8,986 bases of DNA, from NCBI GenBank assembly GCA_002305715.1, contig DBQD01000023.1:62904-71889 (forward strand), written 5' to 3'. A program made the translations under genes and the position numbers. The stretch comes from Proteiniphilum sp. UBA1403 (lineage in GTDB: Bacteria > Bacteroidota > Bacteroidia > Bacteroidales > Dysgonomonadaceae). Positions 1-6,337 of this stretch are shown here, in pieces. Position 1 is the first letter of the stretch, and each line of letters opens with the position of its first letter. Below the pieces are notes generated by a model. That model was not told the DNA's origin. It worked only from the letters and a program-made list of their open reading frames with translations, and searched no databases.

Positions 1-46
1 TGGGCTCATAACCCAAAGGTCGTAAGTTCGAGTCTTGCCTCCGCAA
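1..46 (+). tRNA. Initiator tRNA-Met (fMet), anticodon CAT, 3' part only
   Basis: The window opens inside the anticodon arm. The seven-base loop at 5-11 carries CAT at 7-9 and is closed by G2-G4 pairing with C12-C14. Three consecutive G:C pairs here are the hallmark of initiator tRNA, which separates it from elongator Met and from lysidine-modified Ile tRNAs. A five-base variable loop (17-21) follows. The T arm has stem 22-26 with 34-38 and loop TTCGAGT. The 3' acceptor strand is 39-45 and the discriminator A is at 46. Position 72 of the tRNA is A, which fits the unpaired 1-72 position of bacterial initiators, but the 5' half lies outside the window. CCA is not encoded. Confidence 0.9.
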
Positions 47-52
47 CTACAG

Positions 53-83
53 AAAAGGAAAGTATGATTACTTTCCTTTTTTT
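53..83 (+). terminator. Intrinsic terminator of the tRNA gene
   Basis: A perfect 12-bp stem (53-64 with 69-80) closes a four-base TGAT loop and runs straight into a T-rich tract. It starts seven bases after the tRNA end, so it should release the tRNA transcript before rlpA. The stem is A/T-rich at its base. A second T-rich run extends to about 105. Confidence 0.85.
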
Positions 84-129
84 ATTTCCTTTTTTTTTAT
101 TTCATTTGTAGCCGGAAATCTTTACAGCG

Positions 130-606
130 ATGAAGAAAAAGATCATACTGCTATCTTTTATAGCCAGCCTCTGTCTCTTTACTACCGACTGTTTTGCCCA
201 GCAAAAAGGAAATGCATCCTTTTATGCCCATCGGTTTCAGGGAAGAAAAATGTCAAACGGTGTTCCTTACCATAGCGACAGTCTCACCTGTGCACACCGT
301 ACGTTACCATTTGGCACGTTGCTGGAGGTTTTTAACCCAATGAACAACAAGAAGGTGATCGTGAAGGTCACTGATAGGGGCCCGCGCTACCGTAACAGGC
401 TCATCGATCTATCCTATGCTGCCGCCAAAGAATTGGGAATTATCAATCAAGGTATTGCACAGGTAGAGATAAAAGAGTGGGAATTTAACCCTTATTATTT
501 GCCCCTACCCATTCCATTCAATGCATATGGACTTTTTGTGAATGTAAAAAGTGCAACTGAAATACTACAGGATGTGCAAATCGACATAAGAACGGTGCTG
601 AAATAA
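130..606 (+). CDS. rlpA: RlpA-like septal ring lytic transglycosylase family protein
   Basis: This 158-residue exported protein has a signal peptide (lysines at 2-4, hydrophobic stretch 5-19, likely cleavage after Ala23 in CFA|QQ). It has no convincing lipobox. Residues 28-116 form a double-psi beta-barrel of the RlpA type: ASFYAHRFQGR, then CAHRTLPFGT (54-63), TDRGP (81-85) and the LIDLSYAAAKELG segment (91-103). RlpA proteins bind or cleave peptidoglycan glycan strands lacking stem peptides, often at the septum. His56 and Asp82 match the proposed catalytic His and Asp, but the usual Glu of the NGE motif is Val45. There is no C-terminal SPOR domain. The last 40 residues are unassigned. The ATG is well placed for the signal peptide. 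No ribosome binding site or promoter is recognisable. The family is clear, but enzymatic activity is uncertain. Confidence 0.88.
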   Translation: MKKKIILLSFIASLCLFTTDCFAQQKGNASFYAHRFQGRKMSNGVPYHSDSLTCAHRTLPFGTLLEVFNPMNNKKVIVKVTDRGPRYRNRLIDLSYAAAKELGIINQGIAQVEIKEWEFNPYYLPLPIPFNAYGLFVNVKSATEILQDVQIDIRTVLK

Positions 607-637
607 ATGTACATCAATTATTCAGCACCGTTCCCTT
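590..637 (+). terminator. Hairpin at the rlpA 3' end, between convergent genes
   Basis: A 13-bp perfect stem (590-602 with 621-633) continues as three A:T pairs with a one-base bulge. It overlaps the rlpA stop codon. The sequence CCTTTT follows on the plus strand, so the T tract is short. It sits between convergent rlpA and the GH92 gene and may stop transcripts from both sides, although the minus-strand side lacks a clear T run. Confidence 0.65.
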
Positions 638-675
638 TTCAATTATTCACTATTTCTTCTACACTTCACCTCTTG

Positions 676-2973
676 CTACTCGTTGGAGAATGAGTAAGGG
701 AAGTCCGCTTTATTAATTCCCCTGTTCTTATTTGGCTTTTCCGACATAGAGAATTCAATCTTTGCACCTTTCATCAAGTCGCTATGTTTAAAATAGTTCT
801 TGGTAGAATTCTTTCCATTAAGTTCTACTTTACTGACGTAGCGAGTATTAGTCTTGTTACCAGATGCACTGATTACCAACTTCTTTCCATTTTCAAGATG
901 AACAGTCATCTTTTCAAAAAGGGGAGAACCAATTACATACTCGTCGCTACCTGGACAAACTGGATAAAAGCCGAGGGCTGAAAAGACATACCATGCTGAA
1001 GTCTGTCCATTATCTTCATCTCCACAATAACCATCAGGTGTAGGTTTATATAACTTATCCATCACCTCGCGCGCCCAATATTGCGCTTTCCAGGGCTCAC
1101 CTGCATAGTTATAGAGATAAATCATGTGCTGAATAGGCTGGTTGCCGTGCGCATACTGCCCCATATTCATAATCTGCATCTCACGTATTTCGTGAATCAC
1201 TTGTCCGTAATAGCTATCATCGAACACCGGAGGCAATTTGAATACTGAATCGAGCATTTGCACAAACATTTTGTTACCACCCATAAGATCAATCAAACCC
1301 TGCGGATCGTGGAAGACCGACCAGGTGTAGTGCCAGCTATTACCTTCCGTAAAAGCGTCCCCCCATTTCGTAGGACTGAAAGGCGACTGGAAGACTCCAT
1401 TCTTGTTTTTACCCCTCATCAACTTATATTCAGTAGAAAAGAGGTTTCTGTAATTCTGACTCCGTTTTGCGTAAAGATCAATCTCGTCTTGAGGACGGTT
1501 CAACGCTTTGGCCAGACGATAAATTGTCCAGTCCGCATACGCATACTCCAACGTACGAGCCGCATTTTCATTGATCTTCACATCATATGGCACATAACCC
1601 AACGAATTGTAATACTCATGCCCTTTTCGTCCTGTAGAGTTAATCTTAGGATGAACGTTCTTAGTTCCATGAATCACTGCCTCATACAGTGTCTCAATAT
1701 CGTACCCACGTAAACCTTTTAGATATGCATCCGCTACAATCGAAGCAGAGTTATTTCCAATCATACAATCTCTATGACCTGGGCTGGCCCATTCAGGTAG
1801 AAAACCACTTTCCTTATAAGTATTCACCAGTCCCTCCTGTATCTCTCTGTTCACAGAAGGATAAACAAGGTTCAACAATGGGAACAACGCGCGGAAAGTA
1901 TCCCAGAAACCGGTATCGGTATACATGTATCCAGGCAGCACCTTTCCGTTGTAGGGACTATAATGAATCACATTCCCATTAGCATCCAGTTCATACAATT
2001 TGCGGGGAAATAGAGTTGAACGATACAACGTTGAATAAAATGTACGCTTGTTATCGATATTTTCATCCTCAATTTCAATTTGGCTCAAAACCCTGTTCCA
2101 AGCATCACGACCCTCATCTTTGATGGCATCGAAGCTCTTACCCTCCACCTCTTTTAAGTTTTGCCATGCCTGTTCATAGCTAATAAAAGATGAAGCTACA
2201 CGAGCAATAATCTGTTCACCTCGTTCAGTTTGGAATTGAACAATTGCACCTGAATGATTGCTTTGTGATTTCTCCGCTTTTCTCTTCACAATTACACCAT
2301 CTCTCACATCAAAATATGCTCGAAATGGTTTATCAAAAACGATCACGAAATAGTTTTTGAAATTATCAGGAACACCCCCACTGTTACGGGTTGTATAACC
2401 TATCACCGCATTCTTTTCCGTCAAGACCTCCACCGAAGAACCCTTATCAAACGCATCGATGATTAGGCTAGCATTATCGGTTTTGGGAAATGTAAAACGA
2501 AAAATTGCAGCGCGATCTGTAGGCGTAATCTCGGTTGTCACATTGTGATCTGCCAAGTATGCACAGTAGTAATACGGTTTGGCTACTTCAGCCTTGTGTG
2601 AGAACCAACTAGAGCGTTCATCCTCGGAGAACACCGTTTTGCCCACAACCGGCATAAGAGAAAATTGTCCATAATCGTTTATCCAAGGGCTCGGTTGATG
2701 AGTTTGTTTGAATCCACGAATCTTGTCAGCATCGTAACGATAGACCCATCCATCACCCATCTTTCCCGTTTGAGGCGTCCAGAAATTCATTCCCCAAGGT
2801 CTGGCAATAGCAGGATAGGTGTTCCCATTCGAGAGTTCAAACTTCGACTGAGTCCCCATCAATATATTCACGTAGTCCACTGGCGTGTCGGACAACTTGC
2901 CCTTCACTTCAGCTGCACTCCCAATAAAGCACAGCGCCAATGCGACAACTTTCAACAAAGTACTCGTTTTCAT
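676..2973 (-). CDS. GH92 family exo-alpha-mannosidase, exported
   Basis: This 765-residue protein is full length for glycoside hydrolase family 92, calcium-dependent inverting exo-alpha-mannosidases. A Sec-type signal peptide covers about residues 1-22. The N-terminal beta-sandwich begins at VDYVNILMGT (32-41). The catalytic (alpha/alpha)6 barrel contains FWDTFRALFP (356-365), FTEGNSWHYTW (541-551), HGNQP (609-613) and GDEDNGQTSAWYVFSALG (651-668). Numbering as I recall it for Bacteroides thetaiotaomicron BT3990 (acid Glu533, base Asp642/Asp644, +1 subsite His584-Glu585) maps with a constant offset of 10 onto Glu543, Asp652/Asp654 and His594-Glu595, so the active site looks intact. An alpha-1,2 preference is inferred from His-Glu. 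The ATG overlaps the last base of the GH125 stop (TGATG at 2975-2971), implying translational coupling and joint mannan or N-glycan trimming in the periplasm or outside the cell. Confidence 0.95.
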   Translation of the reverse strand: MKTSTLLKVVALALCFIGSAAEVKGKLSDTPVDYVNILMGTQSKFELSNGNTYPAIARPWGMNFWTPQTGKMGDGWVYRYDADKIRGFKQTHQPSPWINDYGQFSLMPVVGKTVFSEDERSSWFSHKAEVAKPYYYCAYLADHNVTTEITPTDRAAIFRFTFPKTDNASLIIDAFDKGSSVEVLTEKNAVIGYTTRNSGGVPDNFKNYFVIVFDKPFRAYFDVRDGVIVKRKAEKSQSNHSGAIVQFQTERGEQIIARVASSFISYEQAWQNLKEVEGKSFDAIKDEGRDAWNRVLSQIEIEDENIDNKRTFYSTLYRSTLFPRKLYELDANGNVIHYSPYNGKVLPGYMYTDTGFWDTFRALFPLLNLVYPSVNREIQEGLVNTYKESGFLPEWASPGHRDCMIGNNSASIVADAYLKGLRGYDIETLYEAVIHGTKNVHPKINSTGRKGHEYYNSLGYVPYDVKINENAARTLEYAYADWTIYRLAKALNRPQDEIDLYAKRSQNYRNLFSTEYKLMRGKNKNGVFQSPFSPTKWGDAFTEGNSWHYTWSVFHDPQGLIDLMGGNKMFVQMLDSVFKLPPVFDDSYYGQVIHEIREMQIMNMGQYAHGNQPIQHMIYLYNYAGEPWKAQYWAREVMDKLYKPTPDGYCGDEDNGQTSAWYVFSALGFYPVCPGSDEYVIGSPLFEKMTVHLENGKKLVISASGNKTNTRYVSKVELNGKNSTKNYFKHSDLMKGAKIEFSMSEKPNKNRGINKADFPYSFSNE

Positions 2974-4421
2974 CAGATACTATTAACGAGGTTCATTTTT
3001 CCTTTCGCATCTAGTTCCACAATCAATTCTCCGAAGAGGGTGTTGACCCAAGCGAACCAGCTTCTCGTAAAATTGGCCGGATTGTCTTTGTGGAACGACT
3101 CATGCATGAATCCAGTATCTGCATCACAATCGCGTAGCATACGTAGGCAATATTTAATTTCCTCATCGTTCGTACTTGTCTGCGCACGCATGATAATACT
3201 CATAGGCCAAATCATATCATATCCAATATGTGGTCCACCAATACCTTCCCCGGCCGTACCCTTAAAGAAGTAGGGATTATCGGCACTCAATACCATCTTC
3301 CGTGTGTTCTGATAGATAGGATCGTTCACATCAACTGAGTCGAGATATGGCATTGCCAACAAGCTGGGAACATTTGCATCGTCCATAAAGTATGCATTTC
3401 CAAAACCATCCACCTCAAAAGCATATACCTTTCCATATTTAGGATGTTCCACGATAGCATACTTTTGAATTGCCTCCTGTACCTCAGCCGCCAAAGACGT
3501 AGCTGCTTCAGCCAAGGCCGCATCTTTTGTCACATGTTGAGCAATTTCGGCAATCTGTTTCAGTGACGTAACAGCGAACAGGTTGGAGGGCACTAAGAAC
3601 AAGAAAGTTGTTGCATCATCCGATGGGCGGAATGCCGAAGCGATGAGTCCCACTGGGTTCACCGGATTTCCCCATCCATCGTTATTCATTGTATCGAGTT
3701 GTCGTTCTGTTCTCCGTTGAAATTTATACGGTCCTTTCCCATCCTTACGTTGTTGCTCTTTAAATGTTTGGATTATCAAGTTCATAGCCTTTGTCCAATC
3801 CGCATCAAACACCTTTGTGTCCCCAGTTATCTTCCAATAGTTGTATGCCAAACGAACAGGATACGCAAGTGAATCTATTTCCCACTTCCGTTCATGCAAC
3901 ATGGGCTGCATCTTCGTCAAATCGCTCATCCATTCACCATCGGGTTTAGGATCATGATTAAATGCATTTGCATATGGATCAATAAGAATGCACGATGTCT
4001 GTCTGTTAATCACACCGGCAATCATCTGTTTAAGTTGCTCATCGCTCTTTGTCAGCGGCAGGTAGGGCCACACCTGAGCCGAAGAATCGCGCAGCCACAT
4101 GGCATCAATGTCACCCGTAATAACAAATGTATCGGGTTTTCCATTCTTCATACTGAAGTTAACAGTTGTGTCGATTGTATTTGGGAAACAGTTTTCGAAC
4201 ATCCATGCCAATTTAGGGTCTTTTATTTTTGCTTTCACCCTTGCAATGGTTTGTTCCACCGCTGCTGACTTAAAATGGCGATTCTTAATAGTGGGTCTTT
4301 TAGACACATAGCTGTCTATTCCCGTTTTACTCATCACCGAAGACGCAGCCCTTGTGGGGTTCAATGCCAATGCAGTGAAACCTAATGCTGATGTTTTGAT
4401 AAAATTTCTACGTGTGGTCAT
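2973..4421 (-). CDS. GH125 family exo-alpha-1,6-mannosidase, exported
   Basis: This 482-residue protein belongs to glycoside hydrolase family 125 (formerly DUF1237), metal-independent inverting enzymes that remove non-reducing alpha-1,6-mannose. Recognisable blocks are DAMWLRDSSAQVWPY (106-120), the MSDLTKMQPMLHERKWEIDS region (165-184), GNPVNPVGLIASAFRPSDDA (251-270), FMDDANVPSLLAMPYL (345-360), GEGIGGPHIGYDMIWPMS (391-408) and GFMHESFHKDNP (437-448). Asp268 and Glu441 are 173 residues apart, the same spacing I recall for the acid and base Asp220 and Glu393 of the Clostridium perfringens enzyme. The N-terminus reads RRNFIK at 4-9 before a hydrophobic stretch, resembling a twin-arginine export signal. 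Its TGA overlaps the GH92 start by one base. A strong terminator lies just upstream of its ATG, so its own expression is unclear. Confidence 0.95.
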   Translation of the reverse strand: MTTRRNFIKTSALGFTALALNPTRAASSVMSKTGIDSYVSKRPTIKNRHFKSAAVEQTIARVKAKIKDPKLAWMFENCFPNTIDTTVNFSMKNGKPDTFVITGDIDAMWLRDSSAQVWPYLPLTKSDEQLKQMIAGVINRQTSCILIDPYANAFNHDPKPDGEWMSDLTKMQPMLHERKWEIDSLAYPVRLAYNYWKITGDTKVFDADWTKAMNLIIQTFKEQQRKDGKGPYKFQRRTERQLDTMNNDGWGNPVNPVGLIASAFRPSDDATTFLFLVPSNLFAVTSLKQIAEIAQHVTKDAALAEAATSLAAEVQEAIQKYAIVEHPKYGKVYAFEVDGFGNAYFMDDANVPSLLAMPYLDSVDVNDPIYQNTRKMVLSADNPYFFKGTAGEGIGGPHIGYDMIWPMSIIMRAQTSTNDEEIKYCLRMLRDCDADTGFMHESFHKDNPANFTRSWFAWVNTLFGELIVELDAKGKMNLVNSI

Positions 4422-4431
4422 AATCTATAGT

Positions 4432-4458
4432 AAAAAAAAGTGCAGCTTTACTGCACCT
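4432..4458 (-). terminator. Intrinsic terminator or attenuator between the lrp-type gene and GH125
   Basis: Read on the minus strand, GTGCAG and CTGCAC form a six-bp stem (extended by a G:U and an A:U pair) around a five-base loop. Eight T residues follow (4439-4432). It begins about 10 bases after the regulator's stop codon and its T tract ends 10 bases before the GH125 ATG. By form it is a classic terminator. By position it could also act as an attenuator in the leader of the mannosidase genes. Confidence 0.8.
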
Positions 4459-4467
4459 GTGGTTTTA

Positions 4468-4947
4468 TTAATCTTCAAAATTGGAAGTAAAATCGATCGG
4501 TAGCTTTTTTCGGAATCCATCTTTGAAACACATCAGAGTTTCCGTTCTGGAAAGCCCTAAAGGTTGCAATTGCGAGTGGATTATCCGCAGCAGATCTTTA
4601 TTATTCTTGGCATATACTTTTATAAGCAGGTCGTACTGTCCAGTGGTGTAATAACATTCTACCACTTCCGGAATATTCTCCAACCCTTTCACTACAGAAT
4701 CGAATGTGGAAGGAGATGTCAGGAATATACCCACAAATGCACATGTATCAAATCCTATTTTTTCCGGATCCACAACAAACTCCGACCCTTTTATAACACC
4801 AAGAGCGGTCATTTTCTGCACCCTTTGATGGATTGCAGCCCCCGAAACATCACATGCGCGTGCCACCTCCAAGAAGGGAACGCGTGCGTTTTCCACGATC
4901 ATTTTAAGAATCTTCTCATCTAACTCGTCTAATTCGTGCTGGGCCAT
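4468..4947 (-). CDS. Lrp/AsnC family transcriptional regulator
   Basis: This 159-residue protein has the usual length and architecture of feast/famine regulators. The N-terminal AsnC-type winged helix-turn-helix (about 6-66) starts LDELDEKILKMIVENAR, with the recognition region around VSGAAIHQRVQKM (34-46). The C-terminal RAM effector-binding domain (about 67-150) includes VVECYYTTGQYDLLIKVYA (95-113), where Gly103 and Asp106 lie in the loop that typically binds amino acids or contacts the neighbouring subunit. Such proteins form octamers, wrap DNA and often repress their own gene. The upstream region has paired boxes consistent with that. The upstream neighbour on the same strand is an M20 amidohydrolase that could release amino acids, and the downstream neighbours are mannosidases. 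The effector and target genes cannot be read from sequence. Confidence 0.95.
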   Translation of the reverse strand: MAQHELDELDEKILKMIVENARVPFLEVARACDVSGAAIHQRVQKMTALGVIKGSEFVVDPEKIGFDTCAFVGIFLTSPSTFDSVVKGLENIPEVVECYYTTGQYDLLIKVYAKNNKDLLRIIHSQLQPLGLSRTETLMCFKDGFRKKLPIDFTSNFED

Positions 4948-5002
4948 AGATAAACTTTTAATTTGTTACTTAATTGGTATATTTTCAATCGATAAATGAT
5001 CG

Positions 5003-5047
5003 TTTTGCGCAAAATTAATACAAAAGATCGTTTTTCTTGCACAAAAT
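5003..5047 (-). promoter_or_regulatory. Paired 13-bp boxes, candidate Lrp-type operator
   Basis: TTTTGCGCAAAAT (5003-5015) and TCTTGCACAAAAT (5035-5047) match at 11 of 13 positions in the same orientation. They start 32 bp apart, about three helical turns. The first contains the perfect palindrome TTTTGCGCAAAA. Each is also preceded by or overlaps GATCGTTTT. The left box overlaps the -7 element at 5010-5017. The arrangement fits autoregulation by a DNA-wrapping Lrp-family protein; binding is inferred. Confidence 0.5.
5010..5017 (-). promoter_or_regulatory. Candidate -7 element of the Lrp/AsnC gene promoter
   Basis: On the minus strand this reads TAATTTTG, an exact TAnnTTTG match for the Bacteroidota -7 element. 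The nearest upstream TTTG (5045-5042) is 24 bases away, longer than the usual 19-21, so the -33 element is imperfect. Initiation would fall near 5003, giving a leader of about 55 bases before the ATG at 4947. Confidence 0.45.
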
Positions 5048-5061
5048 GGAAGATTTACATG

Positions 5062-6249
5062 CTATTTTAACGAATTTAAAGTAAGCCATACCGACAAAGC
5101 GGTAGATGTCTTTAGTGCCAACTCGTCAATAAGGAATGTCCCTGAATGAAGAGGTCCTATTTTTACATGTTCACTATCAACTCCAAAACGGTAGTAGCAA
5201 GAAGGATATCGCTGCGAAAAGAATCCAAAATCATCGGCTGTCATCCTTTTAGGAAACTCCGAAACCCTCTCCTCCCCAAGAAAATCGATCGTCATTTTTC
5301 TCATCAGTTCAGTAATCTGTTCATGGCTGATAACCGACGGATAACCCTGCGGCAACTCCACCTCACAACTGCATCCATAAGCTGCAGCGGTATCGATAGC
5401 TATTTGCGGAATCAGTTGTAACATTTTGTTTCGTTCCCCCTCTTGCATACAGCGCAAGGAACCAGCAAGAGTCACCTCGTTAGGAATCACGTTCGTTGCC
5501 CCATCAGCGATAAACTTCCCAAATGAGAGCACCATAGGGTTGAACGGATTTGCTCTGCGACTGACCAGCTGTTGCATAGCTACAATAATTTGCGATGCCG
5601 CCAACACGGTGTCATTCAACTCATGAGGCAAAGCACCGTGTCCTCCCTGCCCCTTGACGATGATGTGCACCTCGTCAGCTGAAGCCATGATGGTTCCCAT
5701 GTTGAACCCCACCATTCCGGCCGGTAGGTCAGCATAAGCATGCTGTTTGATCACAAAATCAGGCTCAAGATCATCAAAGAGTCCCTCCTTCAGCATCAAG
5801 TTGGCACCACCTGGCGAACGCTCTTCCCCCGGTTGGAACACACAGAGAGCCGTACCTGCAAACCAATTGCGCAACGAGTAGAGCAACTTCACAGCCCCCA
5901 TCAGAGAAGCAGCCTGTGCATCGTGACCACAAGCATGCATAACACCGTTGTAGATCGACTTGTAAGGCACATTGTTCATCTCCACCAGCGGAAGAGCATC
6001 CATATCTGCAACAAAAGCCATACATTTACCATGACCCTCTGCCGTTCCATTTATGGTGACGAGTATGCCCTCTCCTCCGATTCCCCTTTTGAAGGGTATC
6101 CCTTCCCGAAGCAGGAAGTCGGCTATATATGCCGATGTTCCTCTCTCCTGGAAGGAAAGCTCCGGATGTTGATGCATCCAACGATAATGTTGCACCACTT
6201 CCGGAAAGATTGCATCCGTCTTTTTTTTAATCAGCTCTTTGAGTTCCAT
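5062..6249 (-). CDS. M20 family metal-dependent amidohydrolase (M20D type)
   Basis: This cytoplasmic hydrolase of 395 residues belongs to the M20D group (N-acyl-amino-acid amidohydrolase, hippurate hydrolase, IAA-amino-acid hydrolase relatives), which cleave acyl or peptide groups from amino acids. All expected di-metal ligands are visible: Cys107 and His109 in MHACGHD, Glu142-Glu143 in QPGEE, His170 in IKQHAYADLPAG, and His368 in GPLHSG. The lid/dimerisation domain lies near residues 185-295 (VKGQGGHGALPH at 198-209, NVIPNEVTLAGSLR at 253-266). There is no signal peptide. The frame stays open to a GTG at 6255, but the ATG at 6249 gives the usual MELKELIKKK start and I prefer it. Upstream is the DUF1015 gene (88 bases) and downstream the regulator, both on the same strand. 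No terminator is visible on either side. The exact substrate is unknown. Confidence 0.93.
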   Translation of the reverse strand: MELKELIKKKTDAIFPEVVQHYRWMHQHPELSFQERGTSAYIADFLLREGIPFKRGIGGEGILVTINGTAEGHGKCMAFVADMDALPLVEMNNVPYKSIYNGVMHACGHDAQAASLMGAVKLLYSLRNWFAGTALCVFQPGEERSPGGANLMLKEGLFDDLEPDFVIKQHAYADLPAGMVGFNMGTIMASADEVHIIVKGQGGHGALPHELNDTVLAASQIIVAMQQLVSRRANPFNPMVLSFGKFIADGATNVIPNEVTLAGSLRCMQEGERNKMLQLIPQIAIDTAAAYGCSCEVELPQGYPSVISHEQITELMRKMTIDFLGEERVSEFPKRMTADDFGFFSQRYPSCYYRFGVDSEHVKIGPLHSGTFLIDELALKTSTALSVWLTLNSLK

Positions 6250-6337
6250 TCTCACATCCGGTTCACACTATACGTTACGCCTTACTTAACGCATCAGTTT
6301 CAAACTATAGCGATTGTAAATACCCATTCGTTTGCAT

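Noticed and set aside
1..129. tRNA 3' end as an attachment site for an integrated element
   Set aside because: No integrase gene and no second copy of the tRNA 3' end were noticed, and the genes that follow look like core chromosomal functions.
1135..1149. HGNQP in GH92 (Gln612 instead of Glu) as a sign of changed linkage specificity
   Set aside because: The residues I recall as the +1 subsite determinants map to His594-Glu595, which are intact, so the Gln alone does not support a specificity change.
2665..3273. 202-codon plus-strand open frame across the GH125/GH92 junction
   Set aside because: It is antisense to two well-supported enzymes, its translation has no recognisable domain, and it has no promoter or start signal.
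6301..6309. TATAGTTTG on the minus strand as a promoter for the M20 gene
   Set aside because: The spacer between TA and TTTG is one or three bases, not two, and there is no TTTG at -33, so it is not a clean match.
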